In this document: in pieces, positions 1 through 11,550 of the stretch
Layout: each line of letters begins with the position of its first letter
Numbering within the stretch: position 1 is the stretch's first letter
Origin: Azospirillum sp. RU38E
GTDB taxonomy: Bacteria; Pseudomonadota; Alphaproteobacteria; Azospirillales; Azospirillaceae
DNA length: 64,000 nucleotides
Assembly: GCF_900188385.1 (NCBI RefSeq)
Contig: NZ_FZOI01000015.1
Coordinates: forward strand, 1 to 64,000
Direction of reading: 5' to 3'
Position numbers and translations under genes: made by a program
The notes under the pieces: model-generated
Database searches by the model: none
Told to the model about the DNA's origin: nothing
What the model saw: only the letters and a program-made list of their open reading frames with translations

Positions 1-120
1 AAGCAGATCGCTGCCGCGTGAACGTCGGACAGCTCAACATCACCGGACACCCGCATCGGTGAGCGTGACTGTCAGATCAAATCCATGCTTTTACACTTCA
101 TTCGCGCCTACATCTCATGA

Positions 121-1014
121 ATGCAACGCGAAGACCTTGTCGATCTCAACGCCTTCCTTATTGTCGCTGAGGAACAGAGCTTTACCAAGGCGGCTGCCCG
201 TCTTGGTACCTCTCAATCTGCGCTCAGCCATACGATCAGGCGGCTGGAAGAACGATTGGGCGTTCGGCTGTTGACCCGAACAACCCGCAGCGTTGCCCCA
301 ACGGCGGCCGGCGAGCGGCTTTTGGCGACGTTGCGACCGGCCATCCACAATATTCGCAGCGAGCTTATCTCGCTGGGCCAATTGCGGGAGACGCCGGCAG
401 GGCTGATACGGATCACCACATCTGAACATGCGGCCAATACCGTTATCTGGCCGGTATTGGACCGGTTGCTGCCCAACTATCCCGACATTCATGTCGAATT
501 GAGCCTTGATTCCGGGTTCACCGACATCGTGTCGGAGCGTTTCGACGCGGGTGTTCGTCTGGGGGAATCCCTGGCAAAAGACATGATCGCCGTCCGAATT
601 GGACCGGATCTTTGTATGGCGGTGGTCGGCTCCCCAGACTATTTCCGCAACCGGTCAACGCCGCGTAATCCGCAGGATCTGTCTGAACATCGTTGCATAA
701 ATCTACGCATGTTGAGCGCGGGCAATATCTATTTGTGGGAATTTGAAAAGGATGGCCGGGAACTGCGGGTGCGTGTTGACGGCCAGCTTACATTCAACAA
801 TGTCGAGATGGTCATCCGCGCTTCGCTTGCCGGTCATGGATTGGGCTATGTGATGCTTGATCGGGTGGCACCATACCTGGAAAGCGGTCGTCTTGTTCGG
901 GTATTGGACGATTGGTCGCCTCCGTTTGCTGGCTATCACCTCTATTACCCAAGTCGGCAACAGCCATCGGCTGCTTTCACCCTGCTTGTCGACGCCTTGC
1001 GCTACCGGGCGTGA
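121..1014 (+). CDS. LysR-family transcriptional regulator
   Basis: A 297-residue LysR regulator, the usual length for the family. The winged helix-turn-helix is in residues 1-65 (SFTKAAARLGTSQSALSHTI, then the LLTRTTRSVAPTAAGERLL wing). The C-terminal co-inducer domain occupies roughly residues 90-295 and ends in a GYHLYYPSRRQ-type motif common in regulators of small oxidoreductase genes. It is a clear paralogue of the LysR encoded at 3421-4344, with the same motifs from end to end. The ATG at 121 follows directly after a TGA. The target is not visible: the gene is followed by a terminator hairpin and a convergent dehydrogenase, so its regulated gene may lie left of the window. The family call is firm; the ligand is unknown. 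Confidence 0.93.
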   Translation: MQREDLVDLNAFLIVAEEQSFTKAAARLGTSQSALSHTIRRLEERLGVRLLTRTTRSVAPTAAGERLLATLRPAIHNIRSELISLGQLRETPAGLIRITTSEHAANTVIWPVLDRLLPNYPDIHVELSLDSGFTDIVSERFDAGVRLGESLAKDMIAVRIGPDLCMAVVGSPDYFRNRSTPRNPQDLSEHRCINLRMLSAGNIYLWEFEKDGRELRVRVDGQLTFNNVEMVIRASLAGHGLGYVMLDRVAPYLESGRLVRVLDDWSPPFAGYHLYYPSRQQPSAAFTLLVDALRYRA

Positions 1015-1018
1015 TACC

Positions 1019-1050
1019 AACCGGCATGGATGCCCTGACCCATGCCGGTT
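1019..1050. terminator. Bidirectional hairpin terminator between LysR and dehydrogenase genes
   Basis: An 11-bp perfect inverted repeat (AACCGGCATGG at 1019-1029, CCATGCCGGTT at 1040-1050) with a 10-nt loop lies between two convergent genes. It has the position and form expected of a shared terminator, without a strong T-tract. Confidence 0.65.
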
Positions 1051-1074
1051 CGCATTACCGCACCTACCCTGGTT

Positions 1075-2514
1075 TCAGGCGTAGTTGGCGAACTTGGTCA
1101 CCAGATAGGCGTCTATGCCTTCGGTGCCGTTCTCGCTGCCATAGCCGCTCTGCTTGACGCCGCCGAACGGCGCTTCCGGCATCCCGAAATAATAGGTGTT
1201 GATGCCCACCATCCCGCTTTCCAGGCAATCGGCCAGCAAATTCGCCCTGGCCGTTGTGGAGGTGAAGGCGTAGGCAGCCAGCCCGAACGGCAGACGGTTG
1301 GCCTTTTCGATCGCCTCCTCCACGTTGGTGAAACGGGAGATGATGGCAACGGGGCCGAAGGGCTCGTCATTCATGATCTGCGCGCTTTCCGGCACATTGA
1401 CCAGCACCGTCGGCTCATAAAGGAAGCCCTGGTCACCAATCCGCTTGCCACCGGTGGTGATGGTTCCGCCATGGGAGACGGCATCAGCGATCAGACGTTC
1501 CATCGCCTGCAGACGCCGACCATTGGCCAGCGGGCCCATCCTGGTTTCCGGGTCCAGCCCATTGCCGACCTTGATCGCGCTGGCGGCGGCGGTGAACTTT
1601 TCGACGAAGGCGTCGTACACGCCGTCCTGGACGTAGAAGCGCGTCGGCGCAATGCAGCTTGCACCCGCGTTGAAATACTTGTTCGGCACGGAGAAGGCCA
1701 GGACCGCGTCTATGTTGGCGTCATCGCACACAATCACCGGTGCGTGGCCGCCCAGTTCCATGGTGACGGGCGTAACCTGTTGTGCGGCCAGTGCGGCAAG
1801 CTGTTTGCCGACCGGTGTCGGACCGGTGAAGGAGACCTTGCGAATAATCGGCGATGAAATCAGCGTTTTGGAAATCATGCTGGGCTCGCCAAGCACGACA
1901 TTCAGCACACCGGCCGGAAGCCCGGCATCGGCAAACGCCTCGGCGATCATCAGGCAGGTGGCTGGCGTTTCTTCCGACGGCTTGATGATCATCGAACAGC
2001 CCGCCGCCAGTGCGGCCGCGATCTTACGCCCGGTCAGCAGGGCCGGCACGTTCCACGGCGCAAAGGCAGCAACCGGCCCGATCGGTTCACGGGAAATGAT
2101 TGCGCGACCGTGCGGCAGACGCGATTCAACCGTGCGCCCATAGATGCGCTTTGCTTCTTCGCCGGCCCACACCATCGACTCAACCGTCAGGTTGAGTTCC
2201 ATGCGGGCTTCGGCCAGCGGCTTGCCAACCTCAAGGGTCAATATCGTCGCAAACTGCTCCAGGCGCTCACGGATCAGGTTCGTCGCCTTGAGGATGATGG
2301 CCGAACGCTCCCACGCCGGCACCTTGCGCCATTGCTTGAATGCACGCTGGCTCGATTCCAAGGCCGCTTGCAGGTCAGCCTCGGTCGCGTGCGGCATGGA
2401 ACCCAGTACGGTGCCGTCAAACGGGTTCAGAACATCGCTGGTCTCGCGCCCGTCGCCGGACAGTTTGTTGCCGTCGATCCATTGATAGAGCGGAACATAG
2501 GAAAGGGAGGTCAC
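1075..2514 (-). CDS. NAD(P)-dependent aldehyde dehydrogenase, succinate-semialdehyde dehydrogenase type
   Basis: An ALDH-superfamily enzyme of 479 residues that oxidises an aldehyde to the acid with NAD(P)+. The best match is the GabD-like succinate-semialdehyde/benzaldehyde dehydrogenase branch. Visible motifs are FAPWNVP and KPSEETP (cofactor binding), FTGPTPVGK, the general-base glutamate in MELGGHAP, the catalytic cysteine in GASCIAPTR, and the late NDEPFGPV motif. I chose the GTG at 2514 because the protein then begins at the family's usual N-terminus (TSLSYVPLYQWIDG) and GGAG lies about 7 nt upstream; the frame stays open further upstream but that part looks non-coding. A TetR gene lies just upstream on the same strand, with a likely operator between them at 2677-2701. 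The substrate is not proven by sequence. Confidence 0.9.
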   Translation of the reverse strand: MTSLSYVPLYQWIDGNKLSGDGRETSDVLNPFDGTVLGSMPHATEADLQAALESSQRAFKQWRKVPAWERSAIILKATNLIRERLEQFATILTLEVGKPLAEARMELNLTVESMVWAGEEAKRIYGRTVESRLPHGRAIISREPIGPVAAFAPWNVPALLTGRKIAAALAAGCSMIIKPSEETPATCLMIAEAFADAGLPAGVLNVVLGEPSMISKTLISSPIIRKVSFTGPTPVGKQLAALAAQQVTPVTMELGGHAPVIVCDDANIDAVLAFSVPNKYFNAGASCIAPTRFYVQDGVYDAFVEKFTAAASAIKVGNGLDPETRMGPLANGRRLQAMERLIADAVSHGGTITTGGKRIGDQGFLYEPTVLVNVPESAQIMNDEPFGPVAIISRFTNVEEAIEKANRLPFGLAAYAFTSTTARANLLADCLESGMVGINTYYFGMPEAPFGGVKQSGYGSENGTEGIDAYLVTKFANYA

Positions 2515-2676
2515 TGAGCGTCTCCATAACGAGCAGGTGGAACGATGCGGCGGCGCGAAGCGGGGCGGCATCGTTGCGCACAAAAGGGACAAGGGCGCCC
2601 CGAAGGAGCGCTCCCGCGTGAGAGAGGGGCACGCCATGGCGCCGCCTTCTCTTAATGCTCATTTATGGCGTCAGAT

Positions 2677-2701
2677 GACATTTGTCAATGAGTGACATTT
2701 T
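2677..2701. promoter_or_regulatory. Putative TetR operator upstream of the aldehyde dehydrogenase
   Basis: A 25-bp site with core TGTCAATGAGTGACA lies in the dehydrogenase promoter region. It matches at 22 of 25 positions the site at 3336-3360 upstream of the neighbouring tetR gene, in inverted orientation. Such a pair is expected if one TetR protein controls itself and the dehydrogenase. Confidence 0.7.
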
Positions 2702-2717
2702 TATTGGGGGAGGTTTC

Positions 2718-3296
2718 TCATTCCCCAAACGTCACCAGGGCGCTTGCCTCGTCGAACAGATCGAGAAGGCTGCGGCTTCCATTGCCTGCGACCCATTGAC
2801 CGATCACGATCCGTAGAATGGAAAAAACCAGCGCTGGATAAAGCAAGACCTGCCAGTCATGTGTCGCGGACCCGCTATGACGTTGCCTCAGCAGTTCTGT
2901 GACCTGTTCGGCGAGCCTTGCCGACATATCCAGCTTGCGGGCCTTGATGGCGGGCGACGCGGCTATCGCGCGCTCTATGGTCAGATAAAATGCGGCCTGG
3001 GACTGATAATGCGCCAACATCGTCCGCGCGCTGAACAGCAGGGAGGCATGGGGGCGTTCCCCCGCGGGGCGTTCCGCCAAACTGGACAGAAAGACGGACA
3101 TGCCGTCTTCGACCCAACTGACGACGATATCTTCCTTGGTGGGAAAATAGCGTAGGAGCGTTCGTGGAGACACATCAACCGCATCTGCGATCTGGTTGAT
3201 GGTGGTTTCAGCAAAACCCTGCTTGTTAAAAAGATCTAACGCCGCCGCCAGCAGGTCGGCGCGCGTCTTATCCTTCTTACGCTCACGAAGACTCAC
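2718..3296 (-). CDS. TetR/AcrR-family transcriptional regulator
   Basis: A 192-residue TetR repressor. The N-terminal HTH spans roughly residues 8-55 (KTRADLLAAALDLFNKQGFAETTINQIADAVDVSPRTLLRYFPTKEDIV), followed by an all-helical ligand-binding domain. The start is GTG at 3296, because the ATG two bases upstream runs straight into a stop. It lies directly upstream of the aldehyde dehydrogenase on the same strand. A near-identical 25-bp palindrome sits in both promoters (2677-2701 and 3336-3360), pointing to autoregulation and control of the dehydrogenase. The inducer is unknown, possibly an aldehyde. Confidence 0.92.
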   Translation of the reverse strand: MSLRERKKDKTRADLLAAALDLFNKQGFAETTINQIADAVDVSPRTLLRYFPTKEDIVVSWVEDGMSVFLSSLAERPAGERPHASLLFSARTMLAHYQSQAAFYLTIERAIAASPAIKARKLDMSARLAEQVTELLRQRHSGSATHDWQVLLYPALVFSILRIVIGQWVAGNGSRSLLDLFDEASALVTFGE

Positions 3297-3335
3297 ATCG
3301 CACCCATTTGAATGATCACGGCACGGACGATCTCA

Positions 3336-3360
3336 CAAAAGTCACTCAGTGACAAATGTC
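3336..3360. promoter_or_regulatory. Putative TetR autoregulatory operator
   Basis: The core is GTCACTCAGTGAC, a 6-1-6 perfect palindrome, 40 bp upstream of the tetR GTG start. Read on the reverse strand it matches the 2677-2701 site at 22 of 25 positions. Confidence 0.7.
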
Positions 3361-3420
3361 GGGGAGAGAAGCCAGATTTGAGTGTTTCAGGCCAATGGGT
3401 GGTTTCAGGGTCCGCTGGCA

Positions 3421-4344
3421 TCAGCTGACAGGGGACTGCCGCCGCCGCGTTGCCTGACGATAGCGCAGAGCGTCCACCAACAGCGAGAATGCCGGCGGAA
3501 GCTGTCGGCGATCTGGATAATAAAGATGATAGCCTGAAAAGGGCGGGCACCAGTCTTCCAGCACCCGTTCCAGCTTGCCCGCCTTCAGAAAGGCGTCAGC
3601 CTGATCCTCCATCACGCAGGCGAGCCCGATACCTTCGGCAGCCGCCGTCAAAATCATGGGCACATCGTTGAGGATTAATGGCCCCTCGACACGCACATTC
3701 AGGTCGCGGCCATCCCGCCCGAACTCCCAGGTGTAAAGCCCACCCTTGGTTTGCATACGGATATTGATGCAGCGATGGGATGTCAGCTCATGGGGGGTAA
3801 GGGGACGCCCACGCTCCGCAAAATAGGCGGGCGCACCGACCACCGCCATCCGCAGTTCGGGGCCGATGGGGACAGCGATCATGTCCTTTGCGACCTGTTC
3901 CCCCAGACGGATACCGGCGTCGAAACGATCAGTAATGATGTCTGTCAGGTGACTGTCGATCGAGACCTCGACAGTCACCTCTGGATAATCTTTCAGCATC
4001 CGGCTGACGACGGGCCAAAGGACCGTTTCGGCGGCATGGCGGCTCGACGTGATCCTTATCGTCCCGGCGGGGCGTTCACGTAGCGCGCTCAAGGCCGATA
4101 GGCGCGTGTCAATTTCGTTGAAGGCGGGCCGAAGAGTTGCAATCAGTTGCTCCCCCGCCTCTGTCGGGGCGACGTTACGGGTGTTCCGGGTGAGAAGCTT
4201 CAGGCCGATCGAGGTTTCAAGCCTTCGCACGATCTGGCTGATCGCGGATTGGGATGTGCCCAGGGTGGCGGCTGCCCGCGTGAAGCTGCGGGCTTCGGCG
4301 ACAGCCAGGAAAACAGCCAGATCGTTGAGCTCCTCACGCCTCAT
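3421..4344 (-). CDS. LysR-family transcriptional regulator of the divergent oxidoreductase operon
   Basis: A 307-residue LysR regulator. The HTH is at residues 1-65 (SFTRAAATLGTSQSAISQIV, wing TRNTRNVAPTEAGEQLIATLRP), with a substrate-binding domain to about residue 295. It is strongly similar throughout to the LysR at 121-1014, so the two are paralogues. It is transcribed divergently from the four-gene oxidoreductase operon that begins at 4472; the 127-bp shared intergenic region is where a LysR protein would normally bind. This arrangement suggests it activates that operon. The ligand is unknown. Confidence 0.92.
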   Translation of the reverse strand: MRREELNDLAVFLAVAEARSFTRAAATLGTSQSAISQIVRRLETSIGLKLLTRNTRNVAPTEAGEQLIATLRPAFNEIDTRLSALSALRERPAGTIRITSSRHAAETVLWPVVSRMLKDYPEVTVEVSIDSHLTDIITDRFDAGIRLGEQVAKDMIAVPIGPELRMAVVGAPAYFAERGRPLTPHELTSHRCINIRMQTKGGLYTWEFGRDGRDLNVRVEGPLILNDVPMILTAAAEGIGLACVMEDQADAFLKAGKLERVLEDWCPPFSGYHLYYPDRRQLPPAFSLLVDALRYRQATRRRQSPVS

Positions 4345-4471
4345 TCATAAGCTCCAGATATAACTACATGCAGAACTTAGCGTCTAATAAGGCCAATGAC
4401 CATCATCTACATTGTTCCACATGATGAATGTCGGCCCCGGTGGACCGACGGATTTCTGCGGAGGCAATGAC

Positions 4472-6342
<1,871 letters not shown>

Positions 6343-6382
6343 GCCGGGGCACATCAGAAACCGCATGGACGGTGCTACCACA

Positions 6383-6985
6383 ATGACCAATATCCTCATC
6401 ATCGGGGCAAACGGGCAGATCGCACGGGTTGCCACCAGGCAATTGCTGGAGCGGACGGATGCGACGCTGACCCTCTATCTCCGCCATGCCCGGCGGCTGG
6501 GTTCGCTGGCGTCGAACCCGCGCATCCGGTTGGTTGAAGGCGACGCGACGGACGCAGCGACGCTGGATCAGGCAATGATTGGCCAGGACATCGTTTATGC
6601 CAACCTTGCCGGTGATATGAAGCGGCAGGCACAGACCATTGTCGCTTCGATGAAGAAGGCAAGTGTGCGCCGGCTGATCTTCATCAGTTCCATGGGGATC
6701 TATGGTGAGGTTCCGGGTCAACGCTATCGCAGCATCCTCGACCCCTACCGTGACAGCGCGGCGGTCGTGGAAAATTCCGGCCTCGACTTTACGGTGATCC
6801 GCCCCGCCTGGCTGAATGATGATGACGAGATCGCCTATGGCATCACCCGTAAGGGAGAGCCATTCGCCAACGCCTCGGACACTGTTTCACGCGCCAGTAT
6901 TGCCGATCTGATCGTAAGGCTGGTCACGCAGCCGCGTTTTGGCATCGGTGACAGCTTCGGTGTCCACGGTGATCGGGACCGTTAA
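6383..6985 (+). CDS. NAD(P)H-binding (NmrA/SDR a-type) protein
   Basis: A protein of about 200 residues with an N-terminal Rossmann motif (ILIIGANGQIARVATRQLL) and a short atypical-SDR fold of the NAD(P)H-binding/NmrA type. A YGEVPG-containing stretch near the middle is typical of this family. The SDR tyrosine/lysine pair is not evident, so it may be a redox sensor or an isomerase/reductase of the YwnB/YtfG type. An ATG at 6365 in the same frame is an alternative start. It lies between two aldo/keto reductase genes, 40 bp after the first and 12 bp before the second, within one operon. Confidence 0.85.
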   Translation: MTNILIIGANGQIARVATRQLLERTDATLTLYLRHARRLGSLASNPRIRLVEGDATDAATLDQAMIGQDIVYANLAGDMKRQAQTIVASMKKASVRRLIFISSMGIYGEVPGQRYRSILDPYRDSAAVVENSGLDFTVIRPAWLNDDDEIAYGITRKGEPFANASDTVSRASIADLIVRLVTQPRFGIGDSFGVHGDRDR

Positions 6986-8008
<1,023 letters not shown>

Positions 8009-8011
<3 letters not shown>

Positions 8012-8071
8012 TCCGCTGCTCCTGCCAGCGGCATGCGTTCATCACACATGCCGCTGGTAGCGGTGGATCAG
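8009..8071. terminator. Bidirectional terminator between convergent AKR and SDR genes
   Basis: An 11-bp perfect stem (CCAGCGGCATG at 8025-8035, CATGCCGCTGG at 8047-8057) is enclosed by an outer 7-bp stem (CTGATCC at 8009-8015, GGATCAG at 8065-8071). It overlaps the stop codons of both convergent genes. Confidence 0.7.
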
Positions 8072-8883
8072 GCAGGCAACTTCATCTGTTTGCGCAGGCT
8101 CTTGTCAAACATGGCGGAGGGAACGAAGCGGCGCAGCACGCGCAACTGTCTGGCGCTTTTGCCCGCCGGGTTGCGCAGTTTGGGCGTCGGGGTGGTCGCG
8201 GCTTCGACGACGGTGGCGGCGACGGTCTCGGGCGTGTCCCCGACCTTTATCGCGCTGTTCCAAACCGCGTTCATCGCGGTGCGTGCAGCCTCATAAACCC
8301 GCAACGGTCGGTCCGGCTTCGGTGCATTGTGGTCGATTGCGGTTCGCGTGAACCCCGGCTCCACCAGAAGCACGCGGACGCCCAGGTCGCGTACCTCATG
8401 GTCGAGGGACTCCGAATAGCCTTCCACAGCGTGCTTCGTAGCCGCATAGATTGCGGCATAAGGGCTGGGGAGGAATCCGACCACGGAGCTGATATTGATG
8501 ATACGACCGCTGTCCTGCTGGCGCATGATCGGCAGGACGGCGTTAGTCATCCGGATGATCCCGAACAGGTTCAGGTCGAACAGGGCTTTCGCCTGCTCCA
8601 CGGACGTTTCCTCTGCCGCACCGATCAGGGCGGCACCGGCATTATTGACCAGCAGGTCTATGCGACCAGCCTGATGCATCACTTCTTCCACCGCGGCCGC
8701 GACAGAGGCATCGTCTGTCACATCGCATGGCAGCATGGTGATGCCAGATGCGAGGTCATAAGTCGGCTTACGGCTGGTGCCGAAAACTTTGTAGCCGGCG
8801 GCCTTTAGCGCTTTGGCGGTGGCATGTCCGATCCCGACGGACGCGCCGGTGACAAGGGCAACGCCACGATTTGCGGTGCTCAT
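8068..8883 (-). CDS. Short-chain dehydrogenase/reductase (SDR)
   Basis: A classical SDR of 271 residues. Motifs: TGASVGIGHATA (cofactor), LVNNAGAAL, catalytic Ser in INISSVVG, YAATKHA (YxxxK), and VEPGFTRT after the active site. Annotators usually call this group an oxidoreductase of the SDR family acting on ketones or acyl compounds. It stands alone on the reverse strand. Its upstream region carries a nested palindrome (8921-8987), and the next upstream gene on the same strand is an alpha/beta hydrolase. No specific substrate can be assigned. Confidence 0.92.
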   Translation of the reverse strand: MSTANRGVALVTGASVGIGHATAKALKAAGYKVFGTSRKPTYDLASGITMLPCDVTDDASVAAAVEEVMHQAGRIDLLVNNAGAALIGAAEETSVEQAKALFDLNLFGIIRMTNAVLPIMRQQDSGRIINISSVVGFLPSPYAAIYAATKHAVEGYSESLDHEVRDLGVRVLLVEPGFTRTAIDHNAPKPDRPLRVYEAARTAMNAVWNSAIKVGDTPETVAATVVEAATTPTPKLRNPAGKSARQLRVLRRFVPSAMFDKSLRKQMKLPA

Positions 8884-8920
8884 GGAAAACTATCCTTCTG
8901 CCTGACATGAGTGCGGAAAC

Positions 8921-8987
8921 GGGCTGCTTTGTGTTGTAGCCACAGCGCGCTGTGGCTATTAAGCGGTCCCATTGAGACAAGCAGCCC
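8921..8987. repeat. Nested perfect palindrome between hydrolase and SDR genes
   Basis: A 22-bp perfect palindrome (arms TAGCCACAGC / GCTGTGGCTA around GC, 8937-8958) is enclosed by a second 9-bp repeat (GGGCTGCTT at 8921-8929, AAGCAGCCC at 8979-8987). It could terminate hydrolase transcription, act as an operator for the SDR promoter, or both. Confidence 0.6.
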
Positions 8988-9011
8988 GCCTTGCCGCAAA
9001 GGCTGTTGTGA

Positions 9012-9899
9012 TTAGGATCGGTGCGTACCCTGGATGAAGGCCGCGATCTGCGCCGCGGCCATCTGCGGATGCTGATGGTGTGGCCCATGGCCTGCACGCG
9101 GATAGGTGACGAGGTGCAGCGTCGGCAACTCGCCGTTCAGGGCATACCAGTTCTCCACCGGCATCACGATGTCATGGTCCCCGCCCAGGTGCAGAACGGG
9201 GATGTTGGTTGCCTTCAGAAGCTGGAGAATTTCCGGCGACGGGAACAGGGGATTGCGGGGCTCACTGCCGATCTGGGCGATGGCCCATTCTGCCGGTACA
9301 TCGGGGCTCCGATCCTCGGTCCGGGCGGTGATCCGCTCAAAGGAGCGTTTGGAGGCTTGCCTGCTTGCCGCATCCGCCGGCTCGAAGAAAACGGTGGTAA
9401 ACTGATCGAGGCTGATGCCCGGCAAGGCGGCAGTATCATAAAAAAGCTGTTCGCCCGACTTCACCAGCGGTCCGGGAGGGGTGGTCGCCAGCAAAACCAG
9501 ATGGCTTGCCATGTCACCGGTCATCGCCAGAAGAATCTGGGCCGCAATGCCACCAATCGACCACCCGCCGATCGCGGGGTTCTTGAGGCCAAGAGCCTCA
9601 ATCAGATCCTTCCCATCCTTGGCCAGAGCGAGGGGGTTGTAGGTTGCTTCGCCGGTGGATTGGCCAAGGCCGGAATAATCGAAGGTGATGACCTGGAAGC
9701 CCTGGGCTGCCAGGGCGTCAATAAAAGCCGGATCCCACAGATCGAGGACACCCCGAAAGCGGTTGCAAAGCAGCAGCGGTTTGCCGGCACCAACGACGCG
9801 GTAGGCGAGCCGCCGGCCATCGCTTTCCACAAACTGGGTTCGGGCAGCCGAGGAGTTGGGGGCGGATTGCAGGATATTGGGATTGGAGGCGGTGGTCAT
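9012..9899 (-). CDS. Alpha/beta-fold hydrolase
   Basis: A 295-residue alpha/beta hydrolase. The nucleophile elbow is GGWSIGGIA (G-W-S-I-G) near residue 114, the acid is probably in GGDHDIVMP, and the base histidine is in YPRAGHGPHHQHP near the C-terminus. The oxyanion-hole region is unusual: LLLCNRFRGVLDLWDP in place of the common HGxP. No signal peptide is seen, so it is probably cytoplasmic. It lies in a run of reverse-strand redox genes; it could be an esterase, a lactonase or a haloperoxidase-like enzyme, which the sequence does not resolve. Confidence 0.88.
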   Translation of the reverse strand: MTTASNPNILQSAPNSSAARTQFVESDGRRLAYRVVGAGKPLLLCNRFRGVLDLWDPAFIDALAAQGFQVITFDYSGLGQSTGEATYNPLALAKDGKDLIEALGLKNPAIGGWSIGGIAAQILLAMTGDMASHLVLLATTPPGPLVKSGEQLFYDTAALPGISLDQFTTVFFEPADAASRQASKRSFERITARTEDRSPDVPAEWAIAQIGSEPRNPLFPSPEILQLLKATNIPVLHLGGDHDIVMPVENWYALNGELPTLHLVTYPRAGHGPHHQHPQMAAAQIAAFIQGTHRS

Positions 9900-10016
9900 C
9901 TGTTCGGTTCCTAATGATGGAGGTGTACCCGGCTGCGTTCCCCCTGTTCACCAGGGGAGGGCGCCGACTGCCTATTCTGGCCCCACGCCCTATCCGGCGT
10001 GGGGCAAACGGCTGGC

Positions 10017-10799
10017 TCAGGCGCTGACGGGGACGCGATAACGTTCCGCGGGCGCACCGCCCAGGCCCGAGGGCAGCGTGGCGCGTGCACCTTCAAACGC
10101 CTCCCACAGACCGGCATCGGCCAGCGGCGGAATGGTGACGGCCTCCCGACGGTCGAAGCCGACCAGGGCAGCGTCAACAAGGTCGTCGACCGACATGACA
10201 TTGGGGATCTGTTCCACATCCACACCGGACTTTTCCCAAATTGCGGTGCGGGTTGCGGCCGGCAGCACGGCCTGGACATATATGCCCTTGGGCCCCAATT
10301 CTGCCGCCAGTCCCTGGGACAGCGTCAGGATATAGGACTTCGTTGCGGAATAGATGCCCGGAAAATAGGCCGGCATCAGCGACACCACCGAGCCGATATT
10401 GATGATGGCGCCGCTGCCACGCGCCGCCATGCCGCCAATGGCTGCCGATGCCAGCAGGGTGGGTGCAGTGACGTTGAGACGGATCAAGGTCTCCATCTTC
10501 TCCGGGGCACTGCCCTGGAAGGGCCCCACCAGCGCGGCACCGGCATTGTTGACAAGAATGTCGATGGGTGCCCCGTCACGCAGACGCTTTTCCACGAGAC
10601 CGAGATGGGTCGCGTCAGTCAGGTCAGCCGTCAACACTTCCACCGCAATCCCATGGGCCGCGCGCAGGTCGGCGGCCAGGGCCTCCAGCTTCTCGGTATT
10701 GCGCGCCACAAGGACCAGGTTGTGGCCGCGGGCAGCAAAACGACGGGCGTAGACGGCGCCAATGCCTTCCGATGCGCCCGTGATCAAGGTCGTGGACAT
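10017..10799 (-). CDS. Short-chain dehydrogenase/reductase (SDR)
   Basis: A classical SDR of 260 residues. Motifs: LITGASEGIGAVYA (cofactor), LVNNAGAALVGP, Ser in INIGSVVSL, and YSATKSYIL (YxxxK). It is divergent from a TetR gene (10908), with two palindromes in the 108-bp intergenic region, so it is probably the repressed target of that TetR protein. The substrate is unknown; the family reduces ketones or short acyl compounds. Confidence 0.92.
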   Translation of the reverse strand: MSTTLITGASEGIGAVYARRFAARGHNLVLVARNTEKLEALAADLRAAHGIAVEVLTADLTDATHLGLVEKRLRDGAPIDILVNNAGAALVGPFQGSAPEKMETLIRLNVTAPTLLASAAIGGMAARGSGAIINIGSVVSLMPAYFPGIYSATKSYILTLSQGLAAELGPKGIYVQAVLPAATRTAIWEKSGVDVEQIPNVMSVDDLVDAALVGFDRREAVTIPPLADAGLWEAFEGARATLPSGLGGAPAERYRVPVSA

Positions 10800-10837
10800 T
10801 GCTTGTTCTCCGAAACGAGGAGCGTATCGCTCATGTG

Positions 10838-10880
10838 GATGATGATCATCATCTAATTGAAAAGATGATCGCTGTCATCT
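10838..10880. promoter_or_regulatory. Candidate TetR operators in the SDR/TetR intergenic region
   Basis: Two dyad sites occur: GATGATGATCATCATC (10838-10853, perfect 16-bp palindrome) and AGATGA-N6-TCATCT (10863-10880). They share GATGAT half-sites and are placed to control both divergent promoters. Confidence 0.6.
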
Positions 10881-10907
10881 ATAATTTTTCGGAAAGGAGA
10901 TTTAAGG

Positions 10908-11465
10908 ATGGCAAAAAGTCAAAAGCAGAAGGCGGAAAGCCGGCAGGCAATCATGCGCTCTGCGGCCAAGCTGTTTCGGGAGAAGGGCTTCGACGGCGTT
11001 ACCGTTGCGCAGGTGATGGATGGTGCGGGGCTGACGCATGGCGGATTCCCCCGACATTTCAGCAGCAAGGAAGAGCTGATTACCGAAGCGCTCGCGGAAA
11101 TTTTCTCTGCGGACGCGCGGCAGCCATCGCTGCCGATGCATGATTTGCAAGCGTTTGCCCGGGCCTATCTGCGCCCGGAACATCGCGGGATGCCGGGGGC
11201 CGGCTGCGTTTTCGCGGCGCTAGGGCCTGAAATGGCGCGGGCGCCGCAATCCACCCGCGATGTCCTCACCAACGCTATTGAACAGCAGATTGAGAAATTC
11301 GCCAGCATTGTCTCGGGCCAGGAGCCGGAAGCGCGGCGAGTGACAGCAATCGGCACTTGGGCGACAATGATCGGTGCCATGGTACTGGCGAGGATCGCCA
11401 ATTCGGAGTCGCTTTCCGATGAAATCCTGGTAGCGGCGCGCGTTTTTCTGGACGCTGAGAATTGA
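10908..11465 (+). CDS. TetR/AcrR-family transcriptional regulator
   Basis: A 185-residue TetR regulator with the HTH at about residues 10-58 (ESRQAIMRSAAKLFREKGFDGVTVAQVMDGAGLTHGGFPRHFSSKEELI). The C-terminal domain contains a GAGCVFAALGPEMAR motif, like the GxGC region of QacR/YcdC-type TetR_C domains. It has a good AGGAG Shine-Dalgarno 9 bases upstream. It is divergent from the SDR at 10017-10799, with dyad sites between them, so it most likely represses that SDR and itself. Confidence 0.92.
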   Translation: MAKSQKQKAESRQAIMRSAAKLFREKGFDGVTVAQVMDGAGLTHGGFPRHFSSKEELITEALAEIFSADARQPSLPMHDLQAFARAYLRPEHRGMPGAGCVFAALGPEMARAPQSTRDVLTNAIEQQIEKFASIVSGQEPEARRVTAIGTWATMIGAMVLARIANSESLSDEILVAARVFLDAEN

Positions 11466-11550
11466 TGGAAGGGGCTTTTCTCCATACCCAATCCCTATCC
11501 TTCCGGGGAATGAGCGCAGAGAAAAGCACCGTTTCAGCGGGCTTAAGCGA

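Noticed and set aside
1-120. Possible tail of an upstream forward gene ending at a stop near 62
   Set aside because: A short frame at 3-62 has plausible residues but only 19 codons are visible, so it cannot be identified or distinguished from chance.
11473-11528. Possible terminator hairpin between TetR and the outer-membrane factor
   Set aside because: GCTTTTCTC and GAGAAAAGC pair, but the loop is about 38 nt, too long for a typical terminator.
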